A DNA stretch of 29,005 bases, taken from positions 1-29,005 of the IMG/VR virus record IMGVR_UViG_3300036766_000013; one strand, written 5' to 3'. Of this stretch, positions 16,225-22,879 are shown piece by piece. The stretch is from a virus. Made by a program: the position numbers and the translations under genes. The first letter of the stretch is position 1. Every line of letters begins with the position of its first letter. Below the pieces are notes generated by a model. It was not told the DNA's origin. It saw only the letters and a program-made list of their open reading frames with translations, and did not search any database.

Positions 16225-17235
16225 TTAGGTGTTGATGTCAGGGTGGTTGGCTCCACGGACGCCAGTGATGTCACTCGTGGCGACCTCAAAGGAGCACTCA
16301 GCACGGAGGATGCCGTGGCCATTGACCTTGGAGGCAATCAGAAGTGTTCCTTGGCGCTCCACCTGGTCCTTCATGGCGACCTTGAGGCCACGAAGGGACA
16401 ACGTGCCTACCGCCATTGGGTTCGAGATGTGGCCCATGGTTGCCGAATAGTCGCCCTGGAACTTGGCCAGCCCGGTTGTGAGGTTGGTCCGGGGGATATG
16501 GTTTGTGGCGTCAACCTTGAGGCCAGCAAGCTTACCCACGGTGCCTTCCGCACGGTTACCACTGCCCGTCCACTGGCGACTGTCCAGGCCGGAATACTTG
16601 GCGAGGAGGAGTTGCTGCGCCCACGGCATCATGTACGTGAGTTGCCCGCCCCCAACATCCCAACGCTTGATGTACCCCACTGCCGCGAAGGCCGCAGCCT
16701 CCATGGCGGAAGGGTCAGTGAAGATGTTGGCATCGAAGTAGCCGTTCGGGAGCGGACCACCTCCAGCATTGGCGAGCTTGCCGATACCATAGGGCCGCGT
16801 CACGATGCGTGATGCTGCGATGTGGAGGATGGCCACCCGGCGATCATAGGCGGTTGAGAGGGACTGCCCGAGTTGAACAGAGTAGGGGGCCATAACATCG
16901 TAGTGGAGCATCAGGCGGTCAATGTCGGCCACGAACACGGCGTCAACCACCAGCTTATCCACGGTGATTTCCACATCGTTGTGTTCAATGGTGCCACCCA
17001 AGATCATTTCGCCAGGCTCATGCTCGACGGCATCTCGCTTGCGGCCAATGATAGGGAAGGTGTCTGACTTACCCTGCGTGATGTTTCGGGTGTAGGTCAG
17101 GGACTCGTAGGAGTTGCTTTCTTCCCAAGCCTGGAGAACAAGGTCCCCAAACTCGGTAAGAAACAACGCCCGGTCGTCAGTCCCGGTATTCAGTCGTTGG
17201 CCGGGTCTGGCTCGTGCATCGGTAAAGTCTGACAT
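16225..17235 (-). CDS. Major capsid protein, T7 gp10-like
   Basis: The HK97-fold shell protein (336 residues; T7 gp10A is 345). Typical family elements include FLTEFGDLVLQAWEESNSYE near the N-terminus, ITQGKSDTFPIIGR with EHEPGEMILGG, then EITVDKLVVDAVFVADIDRL and SLSTAYDRRVAILHIAA. The late beta segment has GLKVAMKDQVERQGTLLIAS. The ATG has GGGAGA about eleven bases upstream. It follows scaffold and the holin-like gene and is followed by a terminator. No clear slippery site for a gp10B-type extension was recognised at the 3' end. Confidence 0.93.
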   Translation of the reverse strand: MSDFTDARARPGQRLNTGTDDRALFLTEFGDLVLQAWEESNSYESLTYTRNITQGKSDTFPIIGRKRDAVEHEPGEMILGGTIEHNDVEITVDKLVVDAVFVADIDRLMLHYDVMAPYSVQLGQSLSTAYDRRVAILHIAASRIVTRPYGIGKLANAGGGPLPNGYFDANIFTDPSAMEAAAFAAVGYIKRWDVGGGQLTYMMPWAQQLLLAKYSGLDSRQWTGSGNRAEGTVGKLAGLKVDATNHIPRTNLTTGLAKFQGDYSATMGHISNPMAVGTLSLRGLKVAMKDQVERQGTLLIASKVNGHGILRAECSFEVATSDITGVRGANHPDINT

Positions 17236-17237
17236 TG

Positions 17238-17843
17238 TTAAGGGGTCTCCCGTTGTTGGGTGTCAGAGGGTGAAGGACTGTAGTTAGTCACGGCGTCCTG
17301 GGCCGCTTCGGCAGCATCCATCGGCACGTCATCTGAGGCCTGCCCCATGGCCTGGACCATTCGTGAGAACCGTCCGGGTACGAGGAAGCTCTTGGTGATG
17401 TTGACGCCAAAGGTAGCCGTGAAGATCGCCGCCCAGCCGTAGGTAAGGATGGACGGGGCGTTTGGGTCTATGGAGGCCAGTAGCTTGAAGCCCTCTACTA
17501 TGGGTTCACGAAGCCCTGGTATCATCAGGCCTATGAGTGGGTAGGACAGTACCAGTAGTACGAAGTCGTCCTTCCACGTCTTGTCCATGGGGGTGGCGAA
17601 CTTAAAGTCCCACTCAATGTCCGCCTTAGCCTTATAGGCCGCCAGGTGCCAACCGGCCTTGGCCACGGCTAGTTCTGTGGTGAACTTCGCGGTGTTGATG
17701 AGTTCCCGTCGCCTTCTCCAGCGGCGGACCCTCCAGGGTAGCCTCAGCCCTCGTACCAGGCGGACGCCTTCATTCGCGCCCGGCTTTCGTTGAGGGCGGC
17801 CTGGTTGTTTGACTGGCGGGCTTCCCGGCTGGCCTTCTGCCAC
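17238..17843 (-). CDS. Holin-like membrane protein between scaffold and capsid
   Basis: A 201-residue protein in three parts: a basic, Pro/Arg-rich N-terminus (1-50), a helical stretch (50-82) and two hydrophobic segments, about 92-110 (DDFVLLVLSYPLIGLMIPG) and 131-153 (SILTYGWAAIFTATFGVNIT). The order, with W before the first segment and YGW...FG in the last, resembles the 3TM holin family (PF11351). The GTG start at 17843 has GAAGG six bases upstream and lies 100 bases inside the scaffold gene in another frame. No other ATG, GTG or TTG start lies nearer the scaffold stop. The C-terminus is acidic and polar. A holin role is inference; an inner-membrane or capsid-linked role is possible. Confidence 0.6.
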   Translation of the reverse strand: MAEGQPGSPPVKQPGRPQRKPGANEGVRLVRGLRLPWRVRRWRRRRELINTAKFTTELAVAKAGWHLAAYKAKADIEWDFKFATPMDKTWKDDFVLLVLSYPLIGLMIPGLREPIVEGFKLLASIDPNAPSILTYGWAAIFTATFGVNITKSFLVPGRFSRMVQAMGQASDDVPMDAAEAAQDAVTNYSPSPSDTQQRETP

Positions 17844-18664
17844 TCGGCCTTCGTAGCGTAGCCCTCTACGGCTCCCGCCCCGCCCGCTGAGTTCCCCCCC
17901 TGCGCCCCCACTGATCGCAAAGGGACGACACGCCGTTCCTTCGGGACTGCCGTAGTGAAGTCTGACATGAGAAGGCGCACGGCATTGGCGCGGCGGACAC
18001 CCCCGGCAGACCTGTCAGCATTGTAGGTGTCACGTTGCTCCTTGGACCAGGTGTCTATGGCCCACCTCTGCGCCATGCGGTACTCAGGCTCGCCACCGGC
18101 CAGCTTGAAGGTATCCCCAACGTCCGCCATGGCCAAGGCAATCTGCCCAGCCTCAACGGACTTTACGGTTGCCCGGTCGTAGCCCTTGCTTTCGAGGAAC
18201 CTGTAGGTGGCCTCTGGCAGCGCCCCTCCGGTCACATTGCCGGAAGCATCCTTGGTCGGGACCCACGCGGCTGAAAGCTTCTCCATGGAGGGAGCACCGG
18301 ACGGATCGAGGTAGGCCTTGTTGTACGAGGCCACAACGTCAGGCTTGGCCGGGTCAAAGTCCACCATGGCAGCTGGAGGTTCCGCAGCGGGGAGGGGCTT
18401 GCCATCGGGGCCTATGCCAGCATCCTTCGGGGCCTCCCCCAGGTTGGCGTTCTCAAGCCGTATCGTGTCGGCATTGCCCATTCCCACTTCAGCCTGGATG
18501 CCATCCGTGGTGTTGACAACCTTGTGCTGGTTCTGGCCCTGCTCAAGGCCGGTAACTCCAAGGTCAAGCGACTGGCTCTCCCCGTCACCAACCTGTATTG
18601 ATACGTCCTGTCCTGCCGGTCGGCCCAGAACTTTGGCCGCCGGGGCCTTCGCTTCGTCTGCCAT
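17744..18664 (-). CDS. Capsid assembly scaffolding protein, T7 gp9-like
   Basis: It directs procapsid assembly and leaves before packaging. The protein is 306 residues (T7 gp9 is 307), Ala/Asp/Glu-rich, with a disordered N-terminal third (EAKAPAAKVLGR to PDGKPLPAAEPP). A helical middle follows (RFLESKGYDRATVKSVEAGQ, MAQRWAIDTWSKEQRDTYNA). The family C-terminus EWQKASREARQSNN followed by MKASAWYEG is the capsid-binding type tail. It sits between portal and capsid. Its last 100 bases are shared with the holin-like gene in another frame. Confidence 0.9.
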   Translation of the reverse strand: MADEAKAPAAKVLGRPAGQDVSIQVGDGESQSLDLGVTGLEQGQNQHKVVNTTDGIQAEVGMGNADTIRLENANLGEAPKDAGIGPDGKPLPAAEPPAAMVDFDPAKPDVVASYNKAYLDPSGAPSMEKLSAAWVPTKDASGNVTGGALPEATYRFLESKGYDRATVKSVEAGQIALAMADVGDTFKLAGGEPEYRMAQRWAIDTWSKEQRDTYNADRSAGGVRRANAVRLLMSDFTTAVPKERRVVPLRSVGAQGGNSAGGAGAVEGYATKAEWQKASREARQSNNQAALNESRARMKASAWYEG

Positions 18665-18670
18665 GATGTA

Positions 18671-20377
18671 TTACCCTTTCGGTGGTGTTGGAGGTGAAGT
18701 CATTCCGGCAAGGTTTGCCTGTTGGTTCTGGCTTCCCTGTTGCATCGCAAGCAGAGCCTCCGGTGACATATGCTGGGCCATTCCTGCGATGGCTGGCCCG
18801 GTGCCCTGCTTAAGCATCTCTGCCTTCTGGGCTGCGGCCTCCATGGCCTGCTCGTTAGCCTTGGCCACCTCATCGGTGTTGATAAGGCCCTCCTGCTTGA
18901 TGCTGCCCCCGGCCATTATCCTGCGGATGCCATCCCCAGCGTTGATGTAGAACTGGGCCTTGGTGGGGAACAATTCGTTGGCTGTCCCGATAGCCCGCTC
19001 GGTGGACTGGGCCTCCAGTGACCTGCCCATGGCCTCAACCCCGGTAACCACTGACATGCGGATGACGCCAGGTGGGAGCTTTGGAAGGTCCTTGTCCTCC
19101 TCGTTGTGGAGGGCGATGGCTCGGCGTATGACGTGGCGCTGGAAGCTTTGAGCAATCTCGGTGTAGAGGCCGCCAGTGGCTTCCTCAATCTCAGCGGTCA
19201 TGTCCCGTATCTCCTCGGCGGTGACCCGCTCGCCCTTGCGCTGGACGGATGACACGAGGAGGAAGGCCCTCCCTAGGCGCTTGATGGCGGCCTCAAGGTT
19301 CTGGTTCACGAAGGCGAAGTCAGGCCCCTTGTTGAGTTGGAAGGCGGACAGGTCCCCGGCTTCTCCAGGAAGGATGCTGAGGTTCTGGGCCTTCTTTACC
19401 TGCTTGATGGATGTCCGTGACCCGGCCTTGAGGAACAGAAGCACGAGGGACGCCAGCGCCGACCCATCGTTTAGTGAGGCCTCAAGCCCCTCAACCTTAT
19501 ATAGGTCGCCCTGATACTCCTCGCAGTACCCACGCCCCCAGTTCTGACCATATACAGGTATCATCCAGGCGGCGTAGAGGGGTGGCTGCTCATAGTCGGC
19601 TTCGTACCGGGTGCCTTCGAGTATTTCCCCTTTGTACTCCTCCCAGTATTCCCAATAGTAGGTGCCTGGCTTCTTGTCTGGCATACGGCGACACACACAG
19701 TAGATGTCAACGGCTATCTCATGTTCCTCCTTGTCGTCCCTGGCAAGCTCAGGGGTCTTGGCCAGGATGGTGTCCTTGATGTCCTGGTCAAGGTCCATGA
19801 GGTCCATGGTCTGTTTCAGGATCACCAGCAGTTGCTCACCCGCTGGGTTTCGTCTTACCACGTAGTTGAGCATTGTGTGGTAGACCGGGAAGTCCAGACG
19901 CATATGCTGCCAACAGACGTTGCCCCCAACTAGGAGACACTTAAGGGCACCAATGTAGGCCGCCCGCAAGTTGGTGGACTCGAAGCGGTCACGGTGGGCT
20001 ATCTCCAGGCGGGACAGGGCGGACTGAATGATTGTCCACAGTGAGGGGTTGGCCTGGATGTCCTTCTGTAGCTTGCTCTCAATGGGCTGGAAGCGGACCA
20101 GAGGGCGGTCTGGGGGCAACGCCATGTATTGGAGCTTGGAGGCCAGCGTGTTGACGCACATGGCCCCTACACTCTGGTTCTCCTCGCTTATGTTGTTACC
20201 TGTGCGGTATCCGTCAGGGGGCATGACGCTGGGGATGGTGATGGATGCCATCTCGCGGGCCTTGTTGATGACCTGCTGCCTCCACTTGGCATGGAACGTG
20301 TATAACTTCTCAGCGGGGACATGCAGGCCATACGGGCCTGGGGTCACCTGTGAGGGGTTATTCTCGGCGGTTGCCAT
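18671..20377 (-). CDS. Portal (head-tail connector) protein, T7 gp8-like
   Basis: It forms the dodecameric ring for packaging and ejection. It has 568 residues (T7 gp8 is 536). Family landmarks are LYTFHAKWRQQVINKAREMA (about 25-44), MCVNTLASKLQYMALPPDRP (about 73-92), RVTAEEIRDMTAEIEEATGG (about 382-401) and a helical, Met/Gln-rich C-terminus (MAQHMSPEALLAMQQGSQNQ). The ATG has AAGGA ten bases upstream. A gap of 123 bases precedes it, the longest in the head region and a plausible place for a late promoter. Confidence 0.93.
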   Translation of the reverse strand: MATAENNPSQVTPGPYGLHVPAEKLYTFHAKWRQQVINKAREMASITIPSVMPPDGYRTGNNISEENQSVGAMCVNTLASKLQYMALPPDRPLVRFQPIESKLQKDIQANPSLWTIIQSALSRLEIAHRDRFESTNLRAAYIGALKCLLVGGNVCWQHMRLDFPVYHTMLNYVVRRNPAGEQLLVILKQTMDLMDLDQDIKDTILAKTPELARDDKEEHEIAVDIYCVCRRMPDKKPGTYYWEYWEEYKGEILEGTRYEADYEQPPLYAAWMIPVYGQNWGRGYCEEYQGDLYKVEGLEASLNDGSALASLVLLFLKAGSRTSIKQVKKAQNLSILPGEAGDLSAFQLNKGPDFAFVNQNLEAAIKRLGRAFLLVSSVQRKGERVTAEEIRDMTAEIEEATGGLYTEIAQSFQRHVIRRAIALHNEEDKDLPKLPPGVIRMSVVTGVEAMGRSLEAQSTERAIGTANELFPTKAQFYINAGDGIRRIMAGGSIKQEGLINTDEVAKANEQAMEAAAQKAEMLKQGTGPAIAGMAQHMSPEALLAMQQGSQNQQANLAGMTSPPTPPKG

Positions 20378-20500
20378 GGGCGGTGGTCCTTAAATGGGCA
20401 TAAGTAGGCCATCACGGTCCATAGCGGAGGCCCGTGGTGCGTTATTCCTGATGGTCAGGTGGGGTGGTAGCCTGGACTTTACGGCCTACCAGTGGGCTTC
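20378..20500 (-). other. Intergenic gap upstream of portal, with imperfect inverted repeat
   Basis: This 123-base gap holds no convincing gene; only a 10-codon ATG frame is present. An imperfect inverted repeat at 20466-20490 (GGTAG, CC, loop, GG, CTACC with one bulged base) is not followed by a T-run. A promoter is plausible in front of the structural genes, but I could not match it to any other gap in the window. Confidence 0.3.
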
Positions 20501-20707
20501 CTAGAGGTTAAGCCCGCTGCCACCTTGCGTCCCACCGTCAGCCGATCTGTCAACGCGGGTGCTGGGGCCGAGAGGTGTCCCGAAGGCCGTCAGGTTCTCA
20601 GCCTTGCGTCCCGCGCCTACGGATGTCTCGGTGGGGGCTGCGGCTGGTGGTGCGGGTGCTGGGGCCGGGGTTACCGGGGCCGGGGTCTGTTGTCCGCCAA
20701 AGCACAT
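20501..20707 (-). CDS. Small MCFGG-type virion-like protein, T7 gp7.3-like (second copy)
   Basis: A 68-residue, Pro/Ala/Gly-rich protein starting MCFGGQQTPAPVTP and ending GGSGLNL. From memory, T7 gp7.3, a tail protein encoded directly before the portal, ends SSGGGINI, and T7 gp6.7 starts MCF. The present gene has the same position, the same start motif and a similar end. GGGAG lies nine bases before the ATG. Likely a minor virion protein involved in adsorption or ejection. It is low-complexity and not strongly alignable, so the call rests on position and termini. It is a paralogue of its neighbour. Confidence 0.6.
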   Translation of the reverse strand: MCFGGQQTPAPVTPAPAPAPPAAAPTETSVGAGRKAENLTAFGTPLGPSTRVDRSADGGTQGGSGLNL

Positions 20708-20711
20708 GGTC

Positions 20712-20906
20712 TTATACTCCCAAGTCTGTGTTGATGCCAGAGCCCTTCGAGGATTGGTCGGAGCCAGGAAGGTTTGCCTTGCTGGCCGCTACCGGGTCCT
20801 TGGCGGGCGGGTCTGTGGTGATGTTGACGCTTGGCCTGCTGTCCGTGAGAGAGGCAGCGGGTAGTTGCGTCGGGGCTGTTGGCTGTGAGCCGCCTCCAAA
20901 GCACAT
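20712..20906 (-). CDS. Small MCFGG-type virion-like protein, T7 gp6.7/gp7.3-like (first copy)
   Basis: A 64-residue protein starting MCFGGGSQPTAPTQLP and ending GSGINTDLGV, rich in Ser, Pro, Ala and Thr. It has the same N-terminal motif and a similar C-terminal GSG-(I/L)-N motif as the next gene, only five bases away. AGGAGA lies ten bases before the ATG. T7 gp6.7 (recalled N-terminus MCFSPK) is a virion protein ejected with the DNA, which makes this the best comparison. No membrane segment or signal peptide is present. The second-position cysteine is invariant between the two copies. Confidence 0.6.
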   Translation of the reverse strand: MCFGGGSQPTAPTQLPAASLTDSRPSVNITTDPPAKDPVAASKANLPGSDQSSKGSGINTDLGV

Positions 20907-20923
20907 GATGGTGGTGTCTCCTG

Positions 20924-21250
20924 CTAGGTGGTTTTTGGTGATGGTGACTTGAGGCTGTTGACGGCAATGCGAAGGGCCTCCTCCTCGTCGGCCTCTGCCT
21001 GTTCCTCCTCGGAGAGGGTAAGTCCCGGAGTAGGTCCGCCCATGGAGGAGCGGAGGACGGCCACAAGCTCCACCTTACCGGCATAGCGCAGGTGGTCCTC
21101 AACGCTCTCATGTAGGCCAAGGCAGCGTGGGGGGAACATGCCTTCAAGGAACTCAACCTGTACATCATTGAACTTTGGGAATACCGCCTGACTATCAGCC
21201 ATCCTGGCCAACACTCGGCGTAGGAACGGCTGGCGTCCTTCAGTTGGCAT
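20924..21250 (-). CDS. Conserved-type small protein, unknown function
   Basis: A 108-residue protein. The central part (FNDVQVEFLEGMFPPRCLGL followed by ESVEDHLRYAGKVELVAVLR) has the look of a phage family with FPPRC and EEHLxYAG motifs seen near DUF3310 genes in other phages. The C-terminal part is a highly acidic helix (LSEEEQAEADEEEALR). Its ATG overlaps the end of the DUF3310 gene by 11 bases. No catalytic motif is seen and no function can be given. Confidence 0.65.
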   Translation of the reverse strand: MPTEGRQPFLRRVLARMADSQAVFPKFNDVQVEFLEGMFPPRCLGLHESVEDHLRYAGKVELVAVLRSSMGGPTPGLTLSEEEQAEADEEEALRIAVNSLKSPSPKTT

Positions 21251-21671
21251 AGTGCAACTCCTTCTTTATGGCATCAGTGAAGTCCTTACCGTAGGGCTTC
21301 CACCAGTACGGGTTGCCAAGTAGGAACTTGGCGTACATGACGGTGAAGCGGATGGCCTTAAGAAGGTCCTCCTGCCCGTTGTCGTTATGCTTGTGTTCTG
21401 CCCGCATGATGTACTTGTTGATTGAGAACTGGAAGGCGTTAAGCCTGTTCTCGACGGCGTAGTGTAGCGGCTCGATCTTGAAGCGGGCGTAGTGCATGGG
21501 CATGTTGACTGCATCCCCAACACCAGGGTTGAATGTGCGGTCTGGTGCCTTCGGTGGCTGTATCATGCGGCAGATTGGCAGGTCTTTGGTTGGAACCACA
21601 CGATGTCCACCCACATATGGGTCCGGCTGGTTGATCTTGGCGTGGGCGAAGGTATCCTCGTGGTGTCCCAT
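21240..21671 (-). CDS. DUF3310 domain protein (putative nucleotide-metabolism type helper)
   Basis: A 143-residue protein. Residues about 58-110 match the DUF3310 pattern: MHYARFKIEPLHYAVENRLN, then INKYIMRAEHKHNDNGQED followed by LLKAIRFTVMYA (PxHY-like start, IEPxxY, N-K-YxxRxxxK, DLxKAxxY). The N-terminal 57 residues are polar. The family is widespread in phages; its role is not established, and it resembles MazG-like helical proteins only loosely. GAAGGAAAG lies 13 bases before the ATG, at the end of the exonuclease gene. Confidence 0.8.
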   Translation of the reverse strand: MGHHEDTFAHAKINQPDPYVGGHRVVPTKDLPICRMIQPPKAPDRTFNPGVGDAVNMPMHYARFKIEPLHYAVENRLNAFQFSINKYIMRAEHKHNDNGQEDLLKAIRFTVMYAKFLLGNPYWWKPYGKDFTDAIKKELHYAN

Positions 21672-21679
21672 GTGCGTGT

Positions 21680-22600
21680 CTACTTTCCTTCAGAGCTAGT
21701 CCTACGGGTGATGCCTTTTGGTGGCACCCACAGCGTGATGGCCCCTGTCGTCTGGTTATAGTCCGCGTGCCGCAAGATGTGCGCCATACGGGCCGTGAGT
21801 AGGGCGTCCTTCTCGGTAAGACCAGCCTTCTCGTAGTTGGACACCACGCAACCCCACAAGTTACCCGCCGCTGGTGAACTCACCCACTTGGTGGTGCGCT
21901 GGCCCTTGCGGATGCCCCGCGTCACGACACCATGCTCCGGGGACAAAAGCTGTGGGTCCGTCAGAATGTCCTTCGCCCGCGTCATGCCAATACCTGGGCA
22001 GCCAATGTAGCCGTCAACGCGGTCGCCAGCGAGGGTCTGCACAAGGTGGAACCAGTCGGCAAACTCAGGGGTTACCCCCCGGACGAACCGCTTACCGTTT
22101 GAGTTAATGTCCCGGTGAAGCTGGTGGTGGAGGCCGGGGATTGTATCGAAGTCCTTGTCCTTGCCGACTATCACGGTACGCCCCGGATAGTCTGTGTTGG
22201 GGTTGGTAGCCATGATGCCGATAAGGTCATCTGCCTCAAGGGTTGGCATGTGGGTAGCACCGTATTTGTCCCTGAGGTATTGCTTCAGGTGTCCCAGAAG
22301 CATGGGTCTTACATCAAGCTCCCCTTCGGCCCTAGCCCTGTGTGCCTTATACTCAGGCATTAACTCCATGCGCCAGTTGGCAAGCGGGTCGCTGAGGAAC
22401 ACCATGATGCCGTGGGCTTCCAGGTCCCGCATGAGGCCAAGGATCATGTTGTCAACAACGGTCTCGCCCTGCATGGCGTTGGCCAATGGCTTGATGAACC
22501 CGTCAAAGTCCATCACGTTCTCCTGACAGGCCGCCGACGCCATGTAGGCTATGGTGTCCCCGTCAATGAGCAAGGTGGTCTGCTCGTCGGTGGTGGTCAT
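21680..22600 (-). CDS. 5'-3' exonuclease, T7 gp6-like (FEN/PIN type)
   Basis: It removes RNA primers and degrades host DNA in T7. The 306-residue protein (T7 gp6 is 300) shows the FEN-type acidic residues in order: LLIDGDTIAYMAS (about 10-22), FLSDPLANWRMELMPEYKAH (about 68-87), PTLEADDLIGIMAT (about 117-130) and VGKDKDFDTIPGLHHQL (about 142-158). QTLAGDRVDGYIGCPGIG (about 188-205) is the helix-hairpin-helix. The ATG overlaps the stop of the preceding small gene by four bases. It is placed after DNA polymerase, as in T7. Confidence 0.92.
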   Translation of the reverse strand: MTTTDEQTTLLIDGDTIAYMASAACQENVMDFDGFIKPLANAMQGETVVDNMILGLMRDLEAHGIMVFLSDPLANWRMELMPEYKAHRARAEGELDVRPMLLGHLKQYLRDKYGATHMPTLEADDLIGIMATNPNTDYPGRTVIVGKDKDFDTIPGLHHQLHRDINSNGKRFVRGVTPEFADWFHLVQTLAGDRVDGYIGCPGIGMTRAKDILTDPQLLSPEHGVVTRGIRKGQRTTKWVSSPAAGNLWGCVVSNYEKAGLTEKDALLTARMAHILRHADYNQTTGAITLWVPPKGITRRTSSEGK

Positions 22601-22815
22601 GCCTCCTTACTCCTTTTGGCCCTAGGCTTGTGCCGTAAGGCGAACAGCCCTTGCGCCGTTATGTGCCACGTTCTGTTGTAGGACAGACCGTCAGGTGAGA
22701 TGACCGATATCCAGCCCTCTGATGAGGCGAAGGCCACGGCCCAACGGAACTCCCGCGCGAAGTTGCTCTCAATGCTAAACGGGAACTCCCAGGCCACAAC
22801 CAAGGTGTGCCACAC
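22597..22815 (-). CDS. Small winged-helix-like protein (start uncertain)
   Basis: The frame is open from 23031, but everything before about 22880 lies inside the DNA polymerase gene and is Arg/Ser/Gly-rich shadow. The supported part is about 72 residues from a GTG at 22815: WHTLVVAWEFPFSIESNFAR, then WAVAFASSEGWISVISPDGL, then RTWHITAQGLFAL and a basic tail. This has the order helix, NFAR-x-AVAxAxxxGWI helix and wing strands RxWxITxxGL, as in small winged-helix proteins common in T7-like phages. It may bind DNA. A start at 22797 (GTG) or an upstream in-frame start cannot be excluded. Confidence 0.6.
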   Translation of the reverse strand: MWHTLVVAWEFPFSIESNFAREFRWAVAFASSEGWISVISPDGLSYNRTWHITAQGLFALRHKPRAKRSKEA

Positions 22816-22879
22816 GAGGTGGTGTACGGTGCCCCTGTAGCCCGTTCCTGCAACGGTGCCACGGGATCGGCCCAGGAGA

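Noticed and set aside
20466-20490. Inverted repeat upstream of portal as a terminator
   Set aside because: The stem is short with a bulge and no T-run follows, so it was kept only as a note on the gap.
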